NCBI RefSeq assembly: GCF_005402965.1
Contig: NZ_BJCF01000001.1
Coordinates: 1-64,000, forward strand
Direction of reading: 5' to 3'
Length of the DNA: 64,000 bases
Source: Dolichospermum planctonicum
GTDB taxonomy: Bacteria > Cyanobacteriota > Cyanobacteriia > Cyanobacteriales > Nostocaceae
Numbering within the stretch: the first letter of the stretch is position 1; every line of letters starts with the position of its first letter. The position numbers were made by a program, and so were the translations under genes. Of this stretch, positions 27,119 to 35,585 are shown piece after piece. The notes below the pieces were generated by a model that saw nothing but the letters and a program-made list of their open reading frames with translations, did no database searches and was not told the origin of the DNA.

Positions 27119-27152
27119 AGCCACCCCCAACCCCCTCCCCACAAGGTAGGAG
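27119..27152. repeat. CCCCTCCCC/GGAGGGGA dispersed repeat
   Basis: CCACCCCCAACCCCCTCCCC with AGGTAGGAGGGG is an inverted-orientation member of the family at 6140 and 34588. It lies at the truncated end of the hepT remnant, so it may mark a deletion endpoint. The rest of 27111-27272 shows no gene. Confidence 0.5.
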
Positions 27153-27272
27153 GGGACTATGATTTACCTTATTTAAGTGCATAACGCTATAATTAGGGGT
27201 TTGGCTAGTCTTTCTTGAAAGAGGGTGATCTGATATCTTGAGGATGTCAATTATTTTGTGTTTGATTGACCT

Positions 27273-28157
27273 TTATGACAAAAAACCAATAATCATTCCT
27301 GCCAAAATTACAAAACCAATCCAGACATTTTGACGAAACATTTCCCCATAAGCAGAATTAGGTATTTCTGGCTTTTGTAAGCGGATAATTTGCCAAATCC
27401 AGCCCATACTAGCCAGTATTAAACTGATCCAAAAAGCACTGTGTAAATTAACTAATAACCCTACTCCAGCTAGAAGTATAATAGTACCAATGAAGAAAAT
27501 AGCGATCGCTGTAGGGGCATATTTACCAAAAAACAACGCGCTAGAATTAATACCAATGCGTTGATCATCTTGGCGATCGCTCATAGCATAAATAGTATCA
27601 AATCCTAAAGTCCATAGTACCGTCGCACCCCAAAGTAACCAAGTTGGTGCTGTAATATTAGCCGTAACGGCACTCCAACTAATTAAAACCGCAAAACCCC
27701 AAGCAATAGAAAGTACCAATTGGGGAATGGGAAATACCCGTTTTGCGCCAGGATAAAGTACAATAACAGGAACGGCTGCTACAGACAACCAGAAGCTTAA
27801 AGGGTTAAGATAAAAGGCGATAATAGCAGCACAGACCAGGGCGACCATCCCCACCACTATACCAATTTGAACGGAAAGGGCGCGAGATGCAAGGGGGCGG
27901 TTGCGTGTTCTCTCTACTTGGGGATCAATATCTCTATCCCATAAATCATTAACTACGCAGCCAGCCGCACTAGTAGCGATACTACCGATGATAATCACTC
28001 CCACCAGGGGTAAAGGTGGTTTACCCGCAGCAGCCAAAAACACCGCCCACAATGCGGGAATCATGAGAATTAATCTACCTTCAGGTTTATTCCACCGTAG
28101 TAGTAGGGTAATTGTCAGCCATAATGGTTGTTGGTTGGTTTTTGGTGTCCTTAACAT
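27273..28157 (-). CDS. ubiA: UbiA-family prenyltransferase (4-hydroxybenzoate solanesyltransferase)
   Basis: A 294-residue, roughly nine-helix membrane enzyme. The first diphosphate/Mg site is NDLWDRDIDPQVERTRNRPL (NDxxDxxxD) near residue 66. The second is YAMSDRQDDQRIGI (DxxxD) near residue 190. Length and motifs match the cyanobacterial 4-hydroxybenzoate polyprenyltransferase that starts plastoquinone ring prenylation, rather than the chlorophyll or tocopherol enzymes. It diverges from ppx at 28250. Confidence 0.92.
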   Translation of the reverse strand: MLRTPKTNQQPLWLTITLLLRWNKPEGRLILMIPALWAVFLAAAGKPPLPLVGVIIIGSIATSAAGCVVNDLWDRDIDPQVERTRNRPLASRALSVQIGIVVGMVALVCAAIIAFYLNPLSFWLSVAAVPVIVLYPGAKRVFPIPQLVLSIAWGFAVLISWSAVTANITAPTWLLWGATVLWTLGFDTIYAMSDRQDDQRIGINSSALFFGKYAPTAIAIFFIGTIILLAGVGLLVNLHSAFWISLILASMGWIWQIIRLQKPEIPNSAYGEMFRQNVWIGFVILAGMIIGFLS

Positions 28158-28249
28158 ATTTGCTGATTTAACATATCTTTACATTTATAGAATATCGTTA
28201 TTTGCTATTTGTTCTACAGTCCTATTAATCTATTCACAAGAACAACAAG

Positions 28250-29884
28250 ATGCTGAATTTAGTCTCGGCTAACTGGGAAAATATCACCAGTCTATCAGTT
28301 CCAGAAAATCAGATGATTGCGGCTATTGATATTGGTACAAATTCTCTACATATCGTAATAGTGAAAATTGAAGCCGCTTTACCATCTTTTACCATGATTG
28401 CTCGGGAAAAAGAAACCGTAAGATTAGGCGATCGCAATTTAATTACTGGCGAATTAAAACCAGACGTGATGCTTAAAGCGATCGCCTGTTTGGGCAGATT
28501 TAAAACCCTTGCTTATAGCTTAGGTGTTACCAGTATAGTTGCAGTTGCGACTAGTGCTGTGCGTGAATCTCCTAATGGTAAAGAGTTTCTCCACCAAATC
28601 GAAACCCAAGTAGGTTTAAACGTTGACTTGATTTCAGGACCAGAAGAAGCCCGTCGCATCTATTTAGGTGTATTGTCGGGGATGGAATTTAATAACCAAC
28701 CGCACATCATTATTGACATTGGTGGTGGTTCAACAGAATTGATTTTAGGAGACAGTGAAGAACCCCGGAGTCTCACCAGTACCAAAATTGGCGCAGTGCG
28801 CTTAACCGGGGAATTAGTCAAATCTGATCCGATCACCGAAACCGAATTTAAGTACCTACAGGCTTACGCTAGGGGAATGTTAGAGCGTTCTGTAGAAGAG
28901 GTGCAAGGAAAACTGAAAATTGGCGATTTTCCCCGGTTAATCGGTACATCCGGGACAATAGAAACCATTGCTACCATTCACGCACGGGAAAAATTAGGCC
29001 TTGTTCCTTCCACTCTCAATGGGTATCAATTCAGTCTCCAGGATTTACGCACCTGGGTAACTCGCTTACGTAGAATGACTAATATAGAACGGGCTGCCAT
29101 TCCGGGGATGCCAGAAAAAAGGTCAGAAGTAATACTTGCAGGAGCAGTAATTTTACAGGAAGCTATGACCTTGTTAGGCTTAGAATCCTTAACAGTTTGT
29201 GAGCGATCGCTCCGGGAAGGTGTGATTGTAGACTGGATGCTGGCTCACGGATTCATTGATAACAGGCTGAGGTTTCAAAGTTCCATTCGTCAACGCAGTG
29301 TATTAAAAACTGCAAAAAAATACCAGACTAATTTAGAACATGGCGATCGTGTAGCCGCTTTTGCCCTCAGTATATTTGATCAAACTCAAGCGCAAATACA
29401 TAATTGGGGTGCAAATCAACGTCAATTATTATGGGCTGCTGCGGTTTTACACAATTCTGGTCATCACGTATCACATTCAGCACACCATAAACATTCATAC
29501 TACTTAATCAGAAATAGTGAATTACTGGGATATAACGAAACCGAAATTGAAATTATCGCCAATATAGCCCGTTATCACCGCAAATCTCCACCCAAGAAAA
29601 AGCATGAAAACTATCGAAATCTACTCCACAAAGAACATCGGACAATGGTTAATCAACTCAGCGCGATGTTAAGATTAGCAGTAGCTTTAGACAGAAGACA
29701 AATAGGTGCTATTGCTCATATTCAATGTGAATATCAGCCCAATTTTCAAGAATTTAAGATGTTGATATTTCCCTCATCAATTGAAGATGAATGTGGGTTA
29801 GAAATGTGGAGTTTAGATTACAAAAAAGGAGTTTTTGAAGAAGAATTTGGTTTAAGATTTGTGGCAAAATTAATGAATAGATAA
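28250..29884 (+). CDS. ppx: Exopolyphosphatase Ppx/GppA family
   Basis: A 544-residue protein with an ASKHA-fold phosphatase: the first phosphate loop AAIDIGTNSLHIVIV near residue 24, TSAVRES, and IIDIGGGSTELILG near residue 160. A C-terminal HD-like helical domain follows (AAVLHNSGHHVSHSAHHKHSYYLI). It hydrolyses polyphosphate and possibly pppGpp, linking phosphate storage to the stringent response. The start at ATG 28250 leaves a 23-residue leader before the fold; ATG 28313 (MIAAIDIG) is an alternative. Confidence 0.93.
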   Translation: MLNLVSANWENITSLSVPENQMIAAIDIGTNSLHIVIVKIEAALPSFTMIAREKETVRLGDRNLITGELKPDVMLKAIACLGRFKTLAYSLGVTSIVAVATSAVRESPNGKEFLHQIETQVGLNVDLISGPEEARRIYLGVLSGMEFNNQPHIIIDIGGGSTELILGDSEEPRSLTSTKIGAVRLTGELVKSDPITETEFKYLQAYARGMLERSVEEVQGKLKIGDFPRLIGTSGTIETIATIHAREKLGLVPSTLNGYQFSLQDLRTWVTRLRRMTNIERAAIPGMPEKRSEVILAGAVILQEAMTLLGLESLTVCERSLREGVIVDWMLAHGFIDNRLRFQSSIRQRSVLKTAKKYQTNLEHGDRVAAFALSIFDQTQAQIHNWGANQRQLLWAAAVLHNSGHHVSHSAHHKHSYYLIRNSELLGYNETEIEIIANIARYHRKSPPKKKHENYRNLLHKEHRTMVNQLSAMLRLAVALDRRQIGAIAHIQCEYQPNFQEFKMLIFPSSIEDECGLEMWSLDYKKGVFEEEFGLRFVAKLMNR

Positions 29885-29930
29885 AGTTGCTATGAGCATC
29901 ATAAATGATAGCTGACAAATTTTTAGTATT

Positions 29931-29954
29931 GTCGGGTGGGCAATGCCCACCGAC
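29931..29954. terminator. Hairpin between convergent genes, probable bidirectional terminator
   Basis: GTGGGCA and TGCCCAC pair around one base, extended by GTCGG/CGAC, 46 bases after the ppx stop. No strong T-run follows. It is also similar to dispersed GTGGGCAATGCCCACC repeats of cyanobacteria. Confidence 0.5.
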
Positions 29955-30044
29955 AGGGGGACGAAATCAGCTAATTGAGAGATTTTATAAGCTTTATAGT
30001 ATTTAGACATTGTTAATATTATAATTAATATAATTAAAACTTAA

Positions 30045-30476
30045 TTAAAACTGCTGCATTTCTGCCAATAACATCTGACTGTCTTTCCAAGACGTTATTT
30101 TGCCATCACGAGAAATTTTAGCAATAAATGGAGCAGGATGCTTACGAACAAATCTTTGCATTTGTTCAGTTGCTTTGATAAATATTTCTGCCATTTCTTC
30201 CCCTTTTAAACCTTGGGAAGTTAAAATAAACATTTTTATTTGAGCGCGAGCAACAGCAATTCTTTCTAATTTGTTTCTGCTGATTCTATCATCTTTAGTC
30301 AAAACAACCCAGCCTCTTTGACCTATCTCTGGTAGCCAGTCTACATCTTGAGTGCCTTGACCAAAATGTTGATCATGAATTTCAACTTGAATACCTGCAT
30401 GGCGCAGTTTTTCTGGAACAGTTCCTGTACCTAAGCACCTATCAGTAAAAAAGGTAATTGATTCAGGTTCACTCAT
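30045..30476 (-). CDS. PIN-like toxin (VapC45-type/DUF5615-like)
   Basis: A 143-residue protein beginning ITFFTDRCLGTGTVPEKLR. It continues with DWLPEIGQRGWVVLTKDDRI and IKMFILTSQGLKGEEMAE, the layout of PIN-like RNases with the D...D/KD acidic pattern. It overlaps the upstream DUF433 gene by four bases (ATGA), so it is the toxin of a type II toxin-antitoxin pair. A related DUF433/PIN-like pair of a shorter type lies at 46468-47021. Its target RNA is unknown. Confidence 0.8.
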   Translation of the reverse strand: MSEPESITFFTDRCLGTGTVPEKLRHAGIQVEIHDQHFGQGTQDVDWLPEIGQRGWVVLTKDDRISRNKLERIAVARAQIKMFILTSQGLKGEEMAEIFIKATEQMQRFVRKHPAPFIAKISRDGKITSWKDSQMLLAEMQQF

Positions 30477-31159
30477 GCAGCAGGTAGTTCACAGCGGATA
30501 GCTTCTTCAATTTTCAGGCGATCGCATTTATAATCACAAGCTAGATCCTGAATTGACTCACCAGCCTTTAATCTTTGAGCCAAAACAGTGGTAGGAATTC
30601 CTGTCTCAGCAATCACAAGACGACCAAAAGCAATTCTAGGATCAATTACAACAATGCGGGGGTTATTTTCCTCTTGAGAAGCAGTAAAGGGAAAAAGTTT
30701 CATAGCAAATCCATTTTTATCAAACTCAATGCGTTGAAAATGAGTATTGAAAGTGCTTTTCAAATCTGTTCGCCAGTATTCTGAGGCATTAAACAAAGAA
30801 GCATATTTTTCTATGAATAAGTCAACCCCATTTGTTGAGAATTTTTCACTGGCTAATGGATGTAATACTTGAAACTTCTCCTCAATATAATCAAGAGCTA
30901 TTCTTACCTTGTCTCGTTGCATTTGGTGGTGTTTACGAATAGCTCTAAGAACATGAATTTCAACGAGGTTAGTAAATGAAAGGAGTTTAGGTTTAATATC
31001 TTGAGTTAAAATTAGTGGTTTTGAGAAATTAGAACCATTTGAGATTGAAACTGTCCAAGAGCGAATTGTACCTACCGGAATACGTAAGTATTTTGCAGCA
31101 TCACTAATGGAGTAGATGGCAATATCTCTAGGATCAGTTTCTCCATAAAGGTTTTTCAT
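30473..31159 (-). CDS. DUF433-containing antitoxin with MerR-like N-terminus
   Basis: A 228-residue protein with an N-terminal helix-turn-helix resembling MerR/excisionase (YSISDAAKYLRIPVGTIRSW). A middle helical region follows with the VEIHVLRAIRKHHQMQRDKV segment. The C-terminal DUF433 domain ends GESIQDLACDYKCDRLKIEEAI. Long DUF433 antitoxins of this form are partners of PIN-like toxins; the toxin starts inside its last codons. It probably represses its own operon. The 31160-31445 gap upstream is very AT-rich (TATATAATTATAATAC near 31250) and holds no gene. Confidence 0.82.
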   Translation of the reverse strand: MKNLYGETDPRDIAIYSISDAAKYLRIPVGTIRSWTVSISNGSNFSKPLILTQDIKPKLLSFTNLVEIHVLRAIRKHHQMQRDKVRIALDYIEEKFQVLHPLASEKFSTNGVDLFIEKYASLFNASEYWRTDLKSTFNTHFQRIEFDKNGFAMKLFPFTASQEENNPRIVVIDPRIAFGRLVIAETGIPTTVLAQRLKAGESIQDLACDYKCDRLKIEEAIRCELPAA

Positions 31160-31445
31160 AAATGTACCTACCAGAGATTTTCATGTTTATCATTTATATC
31201 ATAAAATCTATCTGACTAAGAATAGCCAATACGTATAAGTAAAAATTATATGTATATATAATTATAATACAAATTTATTATTTTTACAGTTTCATGGCTA
31301 AAACCAAACCTTGATATATTCACAGAAGTATTTATATAAACAAAGTTAAAAAAATAACACTTAAATTTAGAAAATTATTTTATAAAAAATCAACCCAGTC
31401 ATGTTAAAGTTTTAATTTCCTTATATTCCTTAGCTGCTTCAGCTT

Positions 31446-34400
31446 ATGCATCTGCATTCTTTACATCCGCAACACCTTGAAGAATTAGTCAAGAGCAGTG
31501 GTATAAATTTAGACTTAATTTGTTTAAACTTTAAATCGCTTCAAAGCACAAATGCTTATGAATACCTGCTGATTTCTGACAAACTCCCCCGCACCAACAC
31601 AGGGATGATTAAAAGTGCATGGTTACAGCGTTATACCCATATTACCGAAGGTGGTTGGTGGTGTTCTGGACTAGATCCCCTCAACAATTGGCATAAAATG
31701 GAATGGGGATGTTTTAAACCCAACCAACCGCGACAAAACCAGAAAGGTAAATCAATCAAATATGAACACCCTCCCAGCACAGCCACACGCATATTTTGTT
31801 TACGCATATCTTTAGAAATTTGGCAACAAGTTGGACAACTTTACAACTTAGAAATACCGGAAAAAATCACCATCAATGATGACGGTGAAGCCGAAGGTTT
31901 TTGGGAATGGGTAATTAAAAACAAGATATCCATTGTCATTTGTGAAGGTGTGAAAAAAGCCGCAGCACTATTAACCCAAGGATACGTTGCTATTGCTATT
32001 CCTGGTATTAATAGCGGTTATCGAGTTATTAAAGATGAATTTGGCAAAGTTACCAGTCGGCAATTAATACCTGATTTAGCAGCATTCACAAACACAAAAC
32101 GCGACTTTCATATTTGTTTTGATTTTGAAACTCAACAGAAAAAAATTGCCGCCGTCAATAATGCCATTTCCCAACTAGGTTGTTTATTGCAACAACAAAA
32201 TTGTCATGTTAAAGTTGTAGAACTTCCAGGAAAAGAAAAAGGAGTTGATGAATTTATCATTGCCAAAGGAGCAATAGCATTTGATAAAATTTATCGTCAA
32301 AGTGTAGATTTAGATATTTACATTGCCAAAAGCAAACCCCACACAGAGTTAACAATTCCCGCTGCAATTACTGTTAACTGTCCCTATTTGGAAAAAATTC
32401 CCTTTCCCACATCTGGCTTAGTGGGAGTAAAATCAGCCAAAGGTACAGGTAAAACCACCGCATTACAAGGGATTGTTCAACAAGCAAAAAGCCGCAATCA
32501 ACCAGTTTTATTAATTACCCATAGAATCATCTTAGGAAGGTTCTTATGTGATAAAATCGGCATTAAATGGGGAATTGAACATGAAACATGGAGTATAGAA
32601 TCTGATGAATTACCCGTTACTTATCCTTTACCAATTACACCATCTTTAGGATTGTGTGTAGATTCAATTTGGAAATTAAAACCTGAAGATTGGCGAGGAG
32701 CAATATTAATTTTAGATGAAGTTGAACAATCATTATGGCATTTACTCAACAGTGAAACCTGTAAACAAAAACGAGTTAAAATTCTCCAAGTTTTCCAACA
32801 ATTAATTTCTACAGTGATCACAGATGGAGGTTTAATAATTGCCCAAGATGCCGATTTATCAGATGTATCTTTAGAGTATTTACAGACTTTAGCAGGAATT
32901 AAATTAACTCCTTGGCTAGTTGTCAATGAATGGAAACCGGAAAAAGGTTGGGATACAACTTTTTATGATTCACCTAATCCCACACCTCTAATTCATCAAT
33001 TAGAATTAGATCTAATTGCTGGACGTAAATGCTATGTAACCACCGATAGTCGTTCTGGTCGTTACAGTTGTGAAACTATTGAGCATTATTTAAGAGAACG
33101 GTTGCAAAAACTCAAAAAAGAATTTCCCGAAACCTTAGTAATTAGCAGTCATACCACTAATACACCCGGTCACGCAGCCGTTGATTTTATAGCGGCTATT
33201 AATCAGAAAATTACAGATTATCATACTGTTTTTGTTACCCCTAGTTTGGGAACAGGAATTAGTATTGATGTTCAACATTTTGACCGAGTTTATGGTATTT
33301 TTCAAGGGGTGATTCCTGACTCAGAAGCCCGTCAAGCCTTAGCAAGAGTCAGGGATGATGTTCCCCGCATTGTTTGGTGTGCTAAACGGGGTATTGGCTT
33401 AATTGGAAGTGGGAGTACAAATTATCGTTTACTATCTCATTGGTATCAAGAAAATCAAAAGGAAAACCTAGCTTTACTAAGTCCATTGCATAAAATAGAT
33501 GTGGATTTACCTTTAGTTTATGATCCCATTCATTTACGTACTTGGGCAAAATTATCTGCAAGAGTTAATGCTTCTATTCGTCTCTATCGTCAATCAATGC
33601 AAGAAGGATTGATAACTGATGGACATCAAATTCAAATGCGAAGTGATGAAGTACAAAATAACATTCTGCGTGATTTACGCTTGGCATTTTTCGCCACTGA
33701 ACCTAGTGATTTAGAAAACCGTAAACGCTTAATTTTGGAAATTGTCAAAGTTCAAAAAGATTGGGCGCAAAGTCGTCAAAAAGTCAAGGAAATTAAAGGC
33801 AAAATCAAAGACATTAAACAGCAAAATCAACTAGCAAACGCAAATTCTGTGGCTAATGCTAAGGATATTGGTTATATCGAATATGAAGAGCTATTAACTA
33901 AACATTCTCTCACCCATGAAGAACGTCATCAAGTTAATAAGTATATCCTCAAACAAAGGTATGGAATTGTGGTTACTCCCCAACTGAAATTACAGGATGA
34001 AAAAGGATATTATGGACAATTATTAATTCATTATTATCTCACTCATGAAAGTGAATATTTTCATGTTAAAGATCAGCAAGAATGGAATCAGCAATTATTT
34101 TGGGGTGAAGGTAAAGTTTTTCTCCCAGATTTAAAAACTTATACACTCAAGGTGGAAGCTATGCGGGCTTTAGGAATGCTACAATTTCTGGAATTACAGC
34201 GCGTATTTAATGAAAATGATCCTGATTTAATGTGGTTGAAAAATGTAGCTATGCAAAGTAGTAAACACATTAAACGCGCTTTAGATATTGATTTAGTTAG
34301 AGGTAAAGAAGCTGTTTCAGGAATTAAGATATTAAACCGACTTTTGGGTTTATTGGGGTTGAAGTTAAAACAAGTAAATGCTGGTTATCAAATTGATTTA

Positions 34401-34577
34401 AAAACTTTAAATGATGGTAGAGAAAAAATATTTGCAATTTGGCAAAACCGGGATGATTTGATGTTGACTTCTTTGCATAATCACGAACGTGAAATTGTGG
34501 ATTTGTCTAGAAGGGATGAATATGAATCTGTACTTATGAATTACAGCAGATTTCAACTTTGTGAGGTACAAAAATAG
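31446..34577 (+). CDS. CyRepA1-like plasmid replication protein (DUF3854 + helicase-like)
   Basis: A 1043-residue protein. The N-terminal DUF3854/TOPRIM-like part has SIVICEGVKKAAALLTQGY and DFHICFDFE (residues ~160-230). The helicase-like part has Walker A AKGTGKTT near residue 332, Walker B LILDEVEQ near 422, TPSLGTGISIDVQHFDRVYG near 600 and an arginine-finger motif QALARVR near 636. This primase/helicase layout is known for replication initiators of cyanobacterial plasmids (CyRepA1 family). Its presence beside housekeeping genes suggests an integrated plasmid. The last eight codons (FQLCEVQK) come from a dispersed repeat, so the natural C-terminus is probably lost. Confidence 0.8.
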   Translation: MHLHSLHPQHLEELVKSSGINLDLICLNFKSLQSTNAYEYLLISDKLPRTNTGMIKSAWLQRYTHITEGGWWCSGLDPLNNWHKMEWGCFKPNQPRQNQKGKSIKYEHPPSTATRIFCLRISLEIWQQVGQLYNLEIPEKITINDDGEAEGFWEWVIKNKISIVICEGVKKAAALLTQGYVAIAIPGINSGYRVIKDEFGKVTSRQLIPDLAAFTNTKRDFHICFDFETQQKKIAAVNNAISQLGCLLQQQNCHVKVVELPGKEKGVDEFIIAKGAIAFDKIYRQSVDLDIYIAKSKPHTELTIPAAITVNCPYLEKIPFPTSGLVGVKSAKGTGKTTALQGIVQQAKSRNQPVLLITHRIILGRFLCDKIGIKWGIEHETWSIESDELPVTYPLPITPSLGLCVDSIWKLKPEDWRGAILILDEVEQSLWHLLNSETCKQKRVKILQVFQQLISTVITDGGLIIAQDADLSDVSLEYLQTLAGIKLTPWLVVNEWKPEKGWDTTFYDSPNPTPLIHQLELDLIAGRKCYVTTDSRSGRYSCETIEHYLRERLQKLKKEFPETLVISSHTTNTPGHAAVDFIAAINQKITDYHTVFVTPSLGTGISIDVQHFDRVYGIFQGVIPDSEARQALARVRDDVPRIVWCAKRGIGLIGSGSTNYRLLSHWYQENQKENLALLSPLHKIDVDLPLVYDPIHLRTWAKLSARVNASIRLYRQSMQEGLITDGHQIQMRSDEVQNNILRDLRLAFFATEPSDLENRKRLILEIVKVQKDWAQSRQKVKEIKGKIKDIKQQNQLANANSVANAKDIGYIEYEELLTKHSLTHEERHQVNKYILKQRYGIVVTPQLKLQDEKGYYGQLLIHYYLTHESEYFHVKDQQEWNQQLFWGEGKVFLPDLKTYTLKVEAMRALGMLQFLELQRVFNENDPDLMWLKNVAMQSSKHIKRALDIDLVRGKEAVSGIKILNRLLGLLGLKLKQVNAGYQIDLKTLNDGREKIFAIWQNRDDLMLTSLHNHEREIVDLSRRDEYESVLMNYSRFQLCEVQK
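34552..34576 (+). repeat. 25-bp dispersed repeat, copy 2 (forms the end of the replication gene)
   Basis: It is identical to 1529-1553. The stop codon TAG of the replication gene at 34575-34577 and the codons before it lie in this repeat. It is followed by a CCCTCTCC repeat and the IS630 left end. Confidence 0.65.
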
Positions 34578-34587
34578 CACTCGCCCA

Positions 34588-34620
34588 CCCTCTCCTCGCA
34601 AGGGGAGAGTTGGGGAGGGG
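34588..34620. repeat. CCCTCTCC/GGGGAGAG dispersed repeat
   Basis: CCCTCTCCTCGCAAGGGGAG forms a hairpin with the tail TTGGGGAGGGG. It is the same family as 6140-6172 and 9721-9765, and lies four bases before the IS630 target site. Confidence 0.55.
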
Positions 34621-34625
34621 TTGTA

Positions 34626-35585
34626 TAGCTATAGCCATCAAGATTAGGACATAAACTATAAGAGTTCCCATAGCGTCTACCTCATTTCAATGGCTAAACC
34701 TTATAGTGATGATTTTCGGCAAAAGGTAATGCAGGCGATCGAATTGGACGGTCTCAAGAAGTGTGAAGCAAGCCAATTGTTCAATATCAGTCGCAACACA
34801 ATTAACTTGTGGTTTAAGCGTCAAGCCGAAACGGGTGATATCAAACCTAAACAGAGAAAAACATCGCCGCAGAACGGTAAAATCAAGGATGGGGAGAAGT
34901 TTCGCACCTTTGTGAAAGAGCATGGGGATAAAACCCAAAGTGAAATGGCACAGCTATGGGAAGGAGATATTAGCCAACGCACAATTTCTAGAGCATTGCA
35001 AAAGATAGGACATACTCGTAAAAAAAAAACATACGGATATATTCAACGAGATGAAGCCAAGCGGTCAGCGTTCTTGGCGCAACTGAAAAACCCTATAAAC
35101 CCCATCTAGTATATGTTGATGAGTCTGGCATGGATGAACGCGATAATTACGGTTACGGATACTCCCCAGCCGGGGAACGCTTTTATGACCTCAAATCAGG
35201 TCAGCGCAAAGGTCGTATCAACATGATTGCTGGCTATCGAGAAGGGCAAATAATTGCGCCATTTACAGTCGAAGGGGCGTGTAATCGTACAGTGTTTGAG
35301 ACCTGGCTAGAAACTTGTTTGATTCCGATGCTACGTCCCGGTGAGTGGGTGATTGTTGATAACGCTACCTTTCATCGTGGTGGTCGGATTGCTCAATTAA
35401 TTGAAGAGGCTGGGTGTCAGTTAGTTTACTTACCGCCTTATTCACCTGATCTTAATCGAATTGAAAAGTGTTGGGCTACTTTGAAAAGTAGAATTCGTAA
35501 GCTTTTATCCACATCAGACAATTTACGTGACGCAATGGAAATCGTTCTCAAGCAAGCAGCGTCCTAATTAACTTGGCTACAGCTA
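34626..35585 (+). mobile_element. IS630-family insertion sequence (~960 bp)
   Basis: The terminal inverted repeats start TAGCTATAGCC on the left and, read from the right end, TAGCTGTAGCC; 21 of the outer 27 positions match, including ATTAGGAC. TA dinucleotides flank both ends (34624-34625 and 35586-35587), the target duplication of IS630/Tc1-mariner elements. One transposase in two frames lies inside. The element sits exactly at the broken 5' end of the RHS gene. Confidence 0.85.
34690..35567 (+). CDS. IS630-family transposase in two frames (-1 frameshift)
   Basis: Frame one (34690-35109) encodes the DNA-binding part: MAKPYSDDFRQKVMQAIELD and the helix-turn-helix KCEASQLFNISRNTINLWF. Frame two contains the DDE catalytic core: VYVDESGMDE, VIVDNATFHRG and YLPPYSPDLNRIEKCW, ending at 35567. 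Frame two is -1 relative to frame one, and the switch must occur around GAAAAAC (35085-35091), a weak slippery sequence. IS630-type elements in cyanobacteria are often split this way, so programmed frameshifting is possible. The catalytic Asp, Asp and Glu are all present if the frames are joined. Confidence 0.85.

Noticed and set aside
26946-27182. Minus-strand frame over hepT
   Set aside because: The + strand encodes the recognisable hepT remnant; the - strand frame shows no family motif.
32621-32926. Minus-strand frame inside the replication gene
   Set aside because: It is overlapped fully by a long conserved frame, with no ribosome site or recognisable motif.
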